From: Diplonema papillatum
Lineage: Eukaryota > Euglenozoa > Diplonemea > Diplonemida > Diplonemidae
Length of the DNA: 64,000 nt
NCBI GenBank assembly: GCA_030068145.1
Contig: JAPJBO010000459.1
Span: 1 to 64,000 of the forward strand
Direction: 5' to 3'
Shown here: positions 54,493-63,419 of the stretch, piece by piece
Layout of the letters: each line of letters starts with the position of its first letter
Numbering within the stretch: position 1 is the stretch's first letter
Made by a program: the position numbers and the translations under genes
Notes under the pieces: generated by a model
What the model was told of the DNA's origin: nothing
Seen by the model: only the letters and a program-made list of their open reading frames with translations
Database searches by the model: none

Positions 54493-54843
54493 GCTCCAGC
54501 ACCGGGTGGGGGAGTTGACTGTGCGGTCAAAGTGCCGGGTGTGACGCCCGCGGATCCGGTGTGGGTGCTTGATTTGCGGGTGCCCACACCGGAGTTAACA
54601 CTGAATATTTGTGTCGAACGCGCAAAATGGACCGCACACTGTACTCCCCCACCCGGTGCTGGAGCGCACGGCGTGCTCCAGCACCGGGTGGGGGTTGACT
54701 GTGCGGTCAAAGTGCCGGGTGTGACGCCCGCGGATCCGGTGTGGGTGCTTGATTTGCGGGTGCCACACCGGAGTTCACACTGAATATTTGTGTCGAACGC
54801 GCAAAAGGACCGCACACTGTACTCCCCCACCCGGTGCTGGAGC
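54493..54843. mobile_element. Two tandem MITE-like elements with 36-bp inverted ends
   Basis: Copy 1 (54,493-54,665) and copy 2 (54,675-54,843) are about 170 bp each. Their ends begin GCTCCAGCACCGGGTGGGG and pair across the element (54,493-54,528 with 54,630-54,665). The core has a second inverted pair (TCCGGTGTGGGTGC / GCCCACACCGGA). Related GCACACGGC/GCACGGCGT/ACACGGC stretches lie before, between and after, like 8-9-bp target duplications. No coding capacity. Confidence 0.75.
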
Positions 54844-54884
54844 ACACGGCTGGTTGCGGGTCGTCGTAATATATTTGACCCCTC

Positions 54885-55085
54885 AGGGAACACTGACCGC
54901 AGCTCTCTGCTGGACCACGCACTCCTACGCACGCCTGGCTTTGTGATACCAGTACGCGGCCAACTATGGGTGGATCGCTTGAGCATCATCCATTTTCGGG
55001 ACCGGTGCATTCGGCAGGTGAGTTGTTACACACTCATTATCGGATGCCGACTTCCACGGCCGCCGTCCTGCTGTCAAGATGTGCT
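54885..55085 (-). repeat. Dispersed repeat R2, inverted copy
   Basis: Matches 15,230-15,400 and the reverse complement of 1,490-1,640. It lies 43 bp from the metacaspase stop. Confidence 0.75.
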
Positions 55086-55127
55086 GTGATGCTGTGTCGG
55101 AGTGGCTGCAAGACGGGGGGGCGCCGC

Positions 55128-56561
55128 TCAGCACGCGCCGCCCGGCGGGTAGCCTCCGCCGTACGGGTTGCCGCCGTACGGGTTGCCGCCGTACGGGTTG
55201 CCGCCTTGCGGGGGGTACCCGCCGCCGCCTTGCTGCGGGGGGTACCCGCCGCCTTGCGGGGGGTAGCCGCCGCCTTGGGGGGGGTAGCCGCCGCCTTGGG
55301 GGGGGTAGCCGCCCCCCGGCTGCGGCGGCCCGGCGACGGGCGCGACGCGAGCGCCGGAGATGGGGCCGGAGAGCGCGAACGGCGCGCTGAGGTCGACCGG
55401 CTTCGAGCTCGAGAGCTGCGGGATCTGCTTGAAGCCCTTCTGCTTCAGGTCCACCCGCATCTGCTCGAGGAGGTCGACGACGCGCAGGTTCTTCTGCCGG
55501 TGCAGCACCGCCGCCATGGCGTTCGTGCACGCTCCGCCGGCGCCGCCCGGACCGGACCCCGACGGGAGGCCGAATTGCTGCACGTTGGACACATCCGCCG
55601 AGGTCTGCGCGTCGTCGCACCCCGAAAACATGACGACGTCGCCCTGACACTGCGTCTTGCCGTCGGCCGAGAAACCCGAACCCCCGCCGCCGCCGCCGCC
55701 GCCGCCGGTGAAGTCGGAGAGGTTGATGTTGCCCTTGAAGAACTCGCCGGCGAGCTTCTTCCCGAGGGCCTTCCGCTTCCGCTTGTCCATCAGCTGCATC
55801 GCGAGGTGCGCCGGGTCCTTCAGCGCCTCTTGCATCGCGTTTTGCGTGGCCTTGAACGCGAACGGCAGGTCCATTGCTGTCCCGGAATGGCAGCAATCCA
55901 TGACCGCTGTCATCCGGACCCCTGCGGGCAGAGGCCGCACCAAGCAGTTGAAGATGGTGTCGTCGGTGATCTGCCCCGCCTGCTTGTAGTCCACGGGGAT
56001 GAGGGTCTCGTCGAAGCCGTCCTTCTCGTCGCCGTCGTTGTCCTTCTGCTGCCCGCCGTGCCCGGAGTAGTGGAAGAACAGCGAATCACCCGGGCGGTTG
56101 TTCGACGCGAGCCACTGGAAGGCCTGCAGCATCTCGTTCTTCGTCGGGTTCTTCGCCCCCGGGAAGGATCGGTCGTCGACCAGGACCACCTCTTGGTACG
56201 ACCCCCCGGCAAACCCCATGTCCCGCAGCAGCTTCTGCATGGTTTTCACGTCGTTGACGCACCCGCGGAGCTCGCCCTGCTGGCCGTGATAGTTGATGCC
56301 GATGAGGAGCGCCTTTTTGTTCCCCGATCCGTGCGACGCGGGGGCCTGGCCGTGGCCCTGCTGCGGCTGGTATTGCTGCTGCTGCTGCTGGTGGCCCGAA
56401 GAGCTGGGCTTCGCGGGCTTTCCTCCTATTTTACCGTCGCCGTCGAGGTCGATTCCGAGCTTCGACTCGGCCATCTTCATCAGCTTGTCCATTTTTTTGC
56501 CTCCTTTCTTTTCTTTCTTTGTTGTTTCTTCCCTGTTTTTCAACACTTTTCCGTAAAACAT
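55128..56561 (-). CDS. Type I metacaspase with C-terminal Gly-Tyr-Pro-Pro repeats
   Basis: A caspase-fold cysteine protease that would cleave after Arg/Lys. p20 begins at KKALLIGINY (83-91). The catalytic His168 is in FHYSGHGG and Cys224 in MDCCHSGTA. p10 carries MFSGCDDAQTSADV. There is no long p20-p10 linker, so type I, although a Gly9 run lies before p10. Unusually the low-complexity repeat (GGGYPPQ, then NPYGGNPYGG, ending GGAC) is at the C-terminus, not in an N-terminal prodomain. The N-terminus has [12 protein letters not shown], half an EF-hand loop. M24 (56,492) is an alternative start and aligns better with the related gene at 63,420. No intron is seen. Likely cytosolic. Confidence 0.9.
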   Translation of the reverse strand: MFYGKVLKNREETTKKEKKGGKKMDKLMKMAESKLGIDLDGDGKIGGKPAKPSSSGHQQQQQQYQPQQGHGQAPASHGSGNKKALLIGINYHGQQGELRGCVNDVKTMQKLLRDMGFAGGSYQEVVLVDDRSFPGAKNPTKNEMLQAFQWLASNNRPGDSLFFHYSGHGGQQKDNDGDEKDGFDETLIPVDYKQAGQITDDTIFNCLVRPLPAGVRMTAVMDCCHSGTAMDLPFAFKATQNAMQEALKDPAHLAMQLMDKRKRKALGKKLAGEFFKGNINLSDFTGGGGGGGGGSGFSADGKTQCQGDVVMFSGCDDAQTSADVSNVQQFGLPSGSGPGGAGGACTNAMAAVLHRQKNLRVVDLLEQMRVDLKQKGFKQIPQLSSSKPVDLSAPFALSGPISGARVAPVAGPPQPGGGYPPQGGGYPPQGGGYPPQGGGYPPQQGGGGYPPQGGNPYGGNPYGGNPYGGGYPPGGAC

Positions 56562-56587
56562 GACAGTGAACCTGGGTAGTGCTGCTC

Positions 56588-56847
56588 GGGCGATCGGTCG
56601 TCGACCAGGACCACCTCTTGGTACGATCCCCCATGTCCCGTAGCAGCTTCTGCATGGTTTTCACGTCGTTGACACACCCGCGGAGCTCGCCCTGCTGGCC
56701 GTGGTAGTTGATGCCGATGAGGAGCGCCTTTTTGTTCCCCGATCTGCGCGACGCGGGGGCCTGGCCGTGGCCCTGCTGCGGCTGGTATTGCTGCTGCTGC
56801 TGCTGGTGGCCCGAAGAGCTGGGCTTCGCGGGCTTTCCTCCGAGTCG
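56588..56847 (-). pseudogene. Truncated duplicate of the metacaspase 5' region
   Basis: It matches 56,163-56,425 closely, covering codons from the Gln-rich linker to the VVLVDDRS region, with a ~10-bp deletion where the gene has GFAGGS. It lies just upstream (minus strand) of the metacaspase start and ends abruptly where the inverted-repeat element begins. Confidence 0.85.
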
Positions 56848-57540
56848 GCAGAGTCTGGCTCAGTCCAGCCTGAGTCTGGGCGACTCAGGCCGACTCAGGC
56901 TGGACTCAGGCAAACTCAGGCTGGGCAGTATATATTAGTGTTCGGGTCACTTCAGTGGGGCAGTGAGGGCCAAGAATCACGATCACGATTGCAATCACAA
57001 GGATTCAAGCCCCAGCCACCTGGAAGGGACTAGTGATCTGGTGCGTTGGGGACCACCTCAAGAACCACATCACAAAGCTGTTGAGCACGACACACGCAGG
57101 GACAACTTGTAGAACTTACAGCGTTAGATATAGGTTTACTTAATTACCTACACTTAACGCCGAACCGCGATTTTTGCGATTCAGCGTTAAGTGTAGGGAA
57201 TTGCCTGTAGGTGGGCACTGGACCAGCTTTAGGGTCCCAATTTCAGGTGTTCAAATTTCGTCAAATTTTGTCTGGTTAGGAGCATTCGATTTCAGTGTGT
57301 GGGTGGTGTCTGATACACGATGCACATCTGCAAGCTTGCTGCCAGAACCTCACTGAAGTGACAAGGTGCAGTAGTTCAGTACCAGTGCAGTAGTTCAACA
57401 GCAGCCCGCCCAGCCTGGGTTTGCCTGAGTCCAGACTGAGTCTGGCTGAGTCGCACTGACTCAGGCTCGACTCAGGATGAACTCAGGCTGAGTATTTCTT
57501 CCCGGAGGGGAGTATTTCGCCAGACTCAGCCAGGATGCAA
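56848..57540. mobile_element. Inverted-repeat element with CTGAGTC-rich ends
   Basis: 56,852-56,930 and 57,405-57,495 are CTGAGTC/GACTCAG-rich and pair as subterminal inverted repeats (GCCTGAGTTTGCCTGAGTCC on one side, GCCTGGGTTTGCCTGAGTCC on the other). In the middle a hairpin has arms at 57,142-57,160 and 57,184-57,202 (CCTACACTTAACGC / GCGTTAAGTGTAGG). No protein is supported. It abuts the truncated metacaspase copy. Confidence 0.6.
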
Positions 57541-58242
57541 AGCATGGTATGGACGTAGAGTTTTGAGTTTCAAAGTATCCTTGCATGGACAGAAGCTTCT
57601 GTGAATAAGTACCCTTCTGTGGACAACATTCTCAAACGCGACCTTGGCAACGGGTATCGAGCAATCCATGCGCAGACGAGCCGTGAAGCGGCCCACGTCG
57701 GGTGACACAAACGGAAGAACCCCGCACAGCAGAGTGAAGACGAGGTGGTTCAAAACGAAGAGGAAGCGCGAAGCAACCAGCCCGGACAAACCAGCGAGAT
57801 TCAAGACGAGGCGACCAAAAGAAGGAGGGGGACGCGACCCAGAGACCGGGGCTAAGCCTGGAACCAGTGTGTTATGGGCGTTTCTTCGGAGGGGCCCACT
57901 CACTCAAAATTCGACTTATGGCAGGACTACTTCATTAGACGTGTTGACCTCCCCAATGAGTATTCTGCCTTCGATATTACTCAAGCCAGAATCTGGTGGA
58001 CGGTCACTTTACAGTGGCTTCGTCTGTGGCTATGCTTTTTGTTTGTTTGTTGTTGTTTGTGAGCAGAGTCTGGTGGCTACGATAGGAAGCGGAGCACGCC
58101 TACGCAACGAGACTCTTATAGTGAAGGAAACGGGTGGGGAAAAAAAACGGTGGCGAAACAGGACACGAGAGAGAGAGAGAGAACAAAAGTAGAAGGGAGA
58201 ACGCAACAAAAAAAGAAAGCGCATGTAATGGTACTATAGTGG
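57541..58242. other. Spacer with one weak basic ORF
   Basis: A plus-strand frame at 57,644-58,192 (182 codons) starts basic (MATGIEQSMRRRAVKRP) but then becomes repeat-like with a hydrophobic run and GA microsatellite codons. No family is recognised, so I do not call it a gene. Confidence 0.3.
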
Positions 58243-59516
58243 AGGGGGGGTTGCAAGAACGTGCTTGGAATGGGTATGTGCTCAACACCGCACTGGTCCC
58301 GTCTGCGCCGTGTCGGTCCTTTAAGCCGATAGTGGAGGGGGGGGTGTAATCAGCCCAAGCAAAAAAAAGCATCGCAAATGGGGATCGGCCGCAGCGGAAG
58401 GCGATACTGGATCACCAACCGAGGACGCCCGTGAGGACCGAAGAGTCGCTGGGGCAAAGCCGGCCAAAGGGGGGAGAGGGTCGGGGGGCTGGAAGACTCG
58501 CGCGTATCCCGCATGCACAGCACCGTATCTTTGGGTGCCCAAAACCCCCCCTCTTTGGCAATGTCCCACATGCCGTCGGCGCGCACCGGCACGGGGATGA
58601 GGACGGAAGGAGGGAGCTTGGTTTGCGGTTCGTCGCTTCTCACACGTCGCACGTTTTCCTCACGGAAACCCGTTTTCTGTGTGCATCCCTCTCTATCTGT
58701 CGCTCTCCTTTGCATTAAAGCCACGGGATTTTCATCACAGGCCTTCACCTCTTTGGTGAGCACTGGAGGAACATGACAACAGCCGTCGAATTGACTGGAG
58801 GTTGGAAGGTGCATCCGGTAGATCACCACGAGCCCTACTGTCAATACCCACACGTTTGTGCGTGCGAAAAGCAAACGTCGACGCTCTGATGCACCGCCCG
58901 TGTTGGACACCCTGGTCCGTGTTCCAAGGCAGTGCCCGCCATCGAATACGCACCTCATCTTTGTCAAGAGTGGTGAGGCTACGAAAGGCGGGACGCTGCT
59001 CCTGATGCACCACGTTCCCTCAGTTTCGCAGGCTCAGCAAGGGTGTACAAGGTGGAAAGCAAGATGCTGAAAACCCATTCGGACCCCAGTCACATTCTTT
59101 TTAAAAGGTCCATACAAAAGCGAGGATGGAAGGAGTTAGCTTTGGCAGAACAAAGCTTCAGGCGACATACAAACCGACCTGCGCCGCTTGAAAGCAGAGG
59201 GGGAAAGAAGGACAAGATTCAGCTCAGGGTACTAGCTCGGGAGGCAGTGTTGTTAATAAGATTCCTGACCCCGGATAGAGCTAGAGGGTTTGGGGGCCAA
59301 GGTCAAAGTGAATACCCTGACACAGTTACTACAAGTAAAAGAAGGTTAGTGTGGTACTCATTTGCTTGCAAATGACTCCCCACTAACGCAACAAGCAGAC
59401 GCAAAAGAAGGAGAATAAATGGGAAAAGACGAAATGGAACTGAAATGGGTTTGCCTTCTGCAACCACGATCCTTCGACGTTTTTTTTTTTTTTTTTTTTT
59501 TTTTTTGCGCCGGCGC
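58243..59516. other. R5 repeat, then spacer with unassigned ORFs
   Basis: R5 at 58,243-58,335. A 205-codon minus frame (58,350-58,967; contains MWDIAKEGGFWAPKDTVLCM) and a 110-codon plus frame (59,043-59,375; contains RGWKELALAEQSFRRHTNRP) are open, but neither has a recognised domain. A 30-nt T run lies at about 59,479-59,506. Confidence 0.3.
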
Positions 59517-59522
59517 ACGACA

Positions 59523-61622
59523 CATAGATGGCCGTTATATAACGTTATATAACGTTATTCCCGGAGATATTTGTTACCCCCCCCCTAAATCCAGAAAAAC
59601 CGTTATTGACCGTTATAAAACCGTTATTTGCCATTTTTGGTCGAAAAATAACGTTATTTGACCGTTATAACGTTATATAACGTTATAATAACGGTATAAT
59701 AACGTTATATAACGTTATAATAACGTTATATAACGTTATAATAACGTTATATAACGTTATATAACGTTATATAACGTTATATAACGTTATATAACGTTAT
59801 ATAACGGTTTTTTACCAGTCCATGGGAGGTCACACTGTCCTCCAGATTTTGGTCATTTTTGGCCATTTTTGCCACATTTTCCAGATTTTGGCCAATTTTG
59901 GTTATTTTTGCCAATTTTTCCAGATTTTGGTCAATGTTGACCAGTTTTGCCGTGTTTTCCAGATTTTGGCCCATTTTGGCCGTTTTTACCGATTTGGCCA
60001 GGATTGGCCATTTTTGCCATGTTTTTCAAAAATTTGGCTATTTTTGCCGATTTTTCCAGGTTTTGGTCATTTTTGGCCAGTTTTGCCATGTTTTCCAGAC
60101 TTTGCCCATTTTGGCCGTTTTTGCCGATTTTTCCAGGGTTTTGGTCATTTATGCCCTGCCCCTCACCAGAGCTATTCTTGTCTGAGTTTCTTAAACCCGC
60201 ACAAGCTCGAACAGGCAGTCCGTGCGCGGAAAAAAAAAAAGGTCGAAAGACACCAATCTGTACGCCCATTCGGGATCGTCGGAAACACAAAAACACGTGT
60301 ACCGCCCCACCCGCTTCGATTTCAGCCACACTAGTCTTTCCAAAGGGAATATCGACTATGCCTGCGAAAAGCTCCCCGAAGGTCCAGCCGAAGCCGAAGG
60401 CTCAACCTAAAGCTCAGCCGAAGACCCCAGGTACACAGCGCAAACGGCCTCGCGCCGAAAGTACGGATAGCAACAGCAGCAGCAGCAGCGCCTCGGTTGC
60501 AAAGGCGCGACGCGGAAGGAAGAAGGTGGCGGAAACGCTGCGCGTCGAGGCCTTGTCCCGCGACCTGGCATTGACTGGCCCCAGCGTTCTCCCTGTCACG
60601 AAACCACCAAGTAAGAGCCCGGAACAACGATTCATCGACCGGATCAAGAAAACCGACCCCGGGCTGGCTGGGTTCTACGGGAAGCGCCAGCTGTGACTGC
60701 TCGACTTTGCATGTCTCGTGCTCATCATGCACCCATATTTGGTACTGGGACCTTGTCTGACTGGCATAGTACGCAACGGTCTGCCGAGTGGACAAGCTTG
60801 GACAAGTTGGACTCCAGTGGCCGGATCATGCTGGTGACATCTGCTGCCTCACGAAGGACACTGCAAACGACCGTTACGGGCCACCGACTGAGGGACACGC
60901 GCCGGAAACCCAAAACTGCAGACATCCACATCCCAAGAACAACATCGCACAGTGAAAGAGTCATGTGAATCCGGAAGGATCGCGTTTGTCGCGCTTGGGT
61001 GGAAGTCCGCAAGAAAATAAGTAAAAGAGAAAAAGCTCTGGGGAGGGGCTATACGGACCCCTGAGGACCGGTTACTACGAATTCTTTTCGGACCAGGGTT
61101 TGTTTCCGAACAGTTTTTGTGACCGGGATCCAAAAATCGGCAAAAGTCTGGAAAAATTGGCAAAAATGGCCGAAATTGACCAGAATCTGGAAAATCGGAA
61201 AAAAATGGCCGAAATTGACTGATCTGGATAAATCGGCCAGAGTGGCCAAAATCTCAAAATTGTCCAAAATCTTGAAAAATCGGCAAAAATGGCCGAAATC
61301 TGGAAAAATCGGCAAAGATTGCCGAAATCTGGAAAAAATCGGCAAAATGGCCAAAACCTGAAAAAATCGGCAAAAGTCTGGAAAAATTGGCCAAAATCTG
61401 GCAAAAATGGCCAAAATCGGAAAAAATGGCCGAAATGGACCAAAATGAGGAAAAAATGACAAAAATCTGGAAACATGGCCAAAATCGGAAAAATCCTAAA
61501 AACCGTTATTTGCGTTTTTTTTCCGTTATTTTGCGTTTTCGACCGTTATATAACGTTGTATAACGTTATCACCGTTATAACGTTATATAACGTTATATAA
61601 CGTTATCAACCGGCCATCTATG
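59523..61622. mobile_element. DNA transposon, 2,100 bp, 6-bp target duplication
   Basis: Both ends read inward CATAGATGGCCG. ACGACA lies immediately outside on both sides (59,517-59,522 and 61,623-61,628), a 6-bp target-site duplication. The terminal zones are (TATAACGT)n palindromic sequence (59,535-59,815; 61,500-61,612). Inside these lie long subterminal zones of TTTTGGCCATTTTTGCC-type monomers, in opposite orientation on the two sides (59,830-60,160; 61,110-61,490). A unique centre (60,160-61,110) carries one small gene. No DDE transposase is recognised, so it is probably non-autonomous or of an unknown type. Confidence 0.85.
60358..60696 (+). CDS. Small basic protein inside the inverted-repeat transposon
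   Basis: A 112-residue ORF, the only convincing one in the element. The N-terminus is MPAKSSPKVQPKPKAQPKAQ, followed by a nuclear-signal-like QRKRPRAES, a Ser-rich run, ARRGRKK, then a more ordered part (ETLRVEALSRDLALTGPSVL ... RFIDRIKKTDPGLAGFYGK). Basic and partly repetitive, so DNA binding is plausible. There is no known transposase motif. The frame continues open upstream only through monomer repeats, so I take the ATG at 60,358. Confidence 0.5.
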   Translation: MPAKSSPKVQPKPKAQPKAQPKTPGTQRKRPRAESTDSNSSSSSASVAKARRGRKKVAETLRVEALSRDLALTGPSVLPVTKPPSKSPEQRFIDRIKKTDPGLAGFYGKRQL

Positions 61623-61816
61623 ACGACAGGGATTTTAATACAGGTTTGCAGGAACCCGCTTGAAACTTCGCCACGTACACACCACACCACACCTTGGTGG
61701 CATTCGACCCCTGCCAGAGTCCGATAGGCCCTGGCAGTTTCGAATGGCGAAGTTCGCTTGAAATTCCGAGGGTTTAGGATTTGCTTTTTGTTTGTGCACA
61801 CGCGTGTAGTCCCTAA

Positions 61817-62235
61817 TGTGCCCGGCGGTGCTGCGCAAAGCCACGAGACACGTTGCTGCTGATTTCTTCCGAGCCAAAGGCACCACGGACGTTGGGGCCT
61901 CGCGACACGCGAGTAGCCGCAGAGACGGGCAACCCCAAGGTGCAAGGTGGGGCGGATCGAGATTGGGGCACAGTTCTTTATAGAGCACAGCGGGTGCGCG
62001 GGGCAAGTCAATCGTAGAACTCGGCTCCGGCCGCGGCCTCCTGAGCATTGTGGCCTTGGAGGCCGGGGCGACCAGAGCCGTGGTCACGGACTTGCCGGCC
62101 GTCATCCAGCACTCGACGGCCAACGTGAAACGGCTCACGGGTCGGACAGACCGCGAGACCCTCCAGCAGCACCCCGGCCACAATGCGCCGTTTACGTGCC
62201 GTTGGTTGGCCGCTGCGCTCTTGTCCCGGAGGGGG
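61817..62235 (+). pseudogene. METTL21-type protein methyltransferase, broken fragment
   Basis: 62,002-62,140 reads GKSIVELGSGRGLLSIVALE then AGATRAVVTDLPAVIQHSTANVKR, the SAM-binding motif I and following acidic strand of Methyltransf_16 (METTL21/EEF2KMT-like) lysine methyltransferases. Upstream, another frame (61,817-62,000) reads to GGADRDWGTVLYRAQRVRG, which fits the region before motif I, including the conserved W. Joining them needs a 1-base shift at the GGGG near 62,000, or a splice at TTTATAG (61,983). About 30 codons after motif I the sequence runs into repeat R5, so the C-terminal half is missing. Confidence 0.6.
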
Positions 62236-62395
62236 CAGGGATTGCAAGAACGTGCTTGGAATGGGTATGTGCTCAACACCGCACTGGTCCCGTCTGCGCC
62301 GTGTTTCGGTCCTTTAAGCCATGGACACATAAGGCGGACCATCATCAGCGCGGAACCTGAGTGTCTGCAGACAGGACTGCGGTGTGAGTCTGGAG
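62228..62395 (+). repeat. Dispersed repeat R5, third copy
   Basis: Matches 30,020-30,205 almost throughout. It truncates the methyltransferase fragment. Confidence 0.8.
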
Positions 62396-62669
62396 GGGGC
62401 AGGAAGGAACATTTTCTTTCGAACCAGCCGCTACACACGATGCAGTCCAGCCTCTAAAGCTGCAGTCAACGAGTGCTTCTCTATAACACACATGAGCCCG
62501 TCCACCCCTATTTCCTGGAACTGCATCTAACTGCCTGCCGCTGTCTATTACAGTCCGTCAGCAGTCTATCACAGGTTAGCATAGGACGACCGAAGAGGTA
62601 GTCACCCAGCGGCGAATGCAGGCCATCACAGATACTCCGCATGTTAACCTCATCTAACCCAAACTACGC

Positions 62670-62872
62670 GTGAACTCCAGCAACTTTTGCTCGAGTGAAC
62701 CAGACTCTCCAAAAGCGGGTGTGACCACACCCGCACTTGAGGCCGGACTTTAGCTCGAGCAAAAGTTGCTGGAGTTCACCGTGCAATAGAGTGTGCACAC
62801 CCTATTTCCGGGTGTGGTCACACCCGCACTTGAGGCCGGACTTTAGCTCGAGAAAAAGTTGCTGGAGTTCAT
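62670..62872. repeat. Foldback element with perfect 26-bp arms and a third arm
   Basis: 62,670-62,695 and 62,754-62,779 are perfect reverse complements (core CTCGAGCAAAAGTTGCTGG). The loop holds the palindrome GGGTGTGACCACACCC. A third arm copy, with its preceding 40 bp, follows at 62,812-62,872. Confidence 0.8.
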
Positions 62873-62959
62873 TGTGTACCACAGCCTACCAGCAGGGGGT
62901 GGGCCGGTCCCACAGAGCCCCTTTCCCGGAGTAGTTAGCTGCCACGACAAACTTTTTTT

Positions 62960-63173
62960 GTATAAGCACCTGCTTTGTAGGAAATACTTGAGGCTGCCAG
63001 CTGCAAAAGTCCAAAGGAGGTAGATGTGCTGTAGCCTACACGAAACACAGGTGAATCTGGGTTTAGTGGCGGGCGTAAGCGTTCAACAAAAAAGACTCAC
63101 TTTGTAGTTGCATTGTTTCTCCCCCTCTAGCCCCCTTCGAAGTAAGCACAAGGCAGCCCCTCGAGTATTTTTC
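62960..63173 (-). repeat. Dispersed repeat R1, inverted copy
   Basis: Reverse complement of R1, close to the 18,965 units. Followed by a diverged R5 (63,290-63,425) that ends at the next gene's stop. Confidence 0.8.
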
Positions 63174-63419
63174 ATGGCAGCTGTACATACAATTCCTTGA
63201 CATCCCGTCGCGTGCATTTGTGGTATCGCCGCACTTTTTCGGCTTCGGGACTCCGTGTGGGTTCTCCGTTCAGGTTGCAAGTCGAGTGGTGGGAGGGAGG
63301 ATTGGAATGGAAATGTGCTGAAACACCCCGGACTGGTCCCATATCTGCACCGTGCTTCTGTCCTTCTTCTAAGCCACGGACCAGGCGGACCCGTCGTCCA
63401 GCGCGGGATCGGAGCGGTT

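Noticed and set aside
59822-61482. Phe-rich ORFs on both strands
   Set aside because: Translation of TTTTGGCCA monomers in the transposon's subterminal zones.
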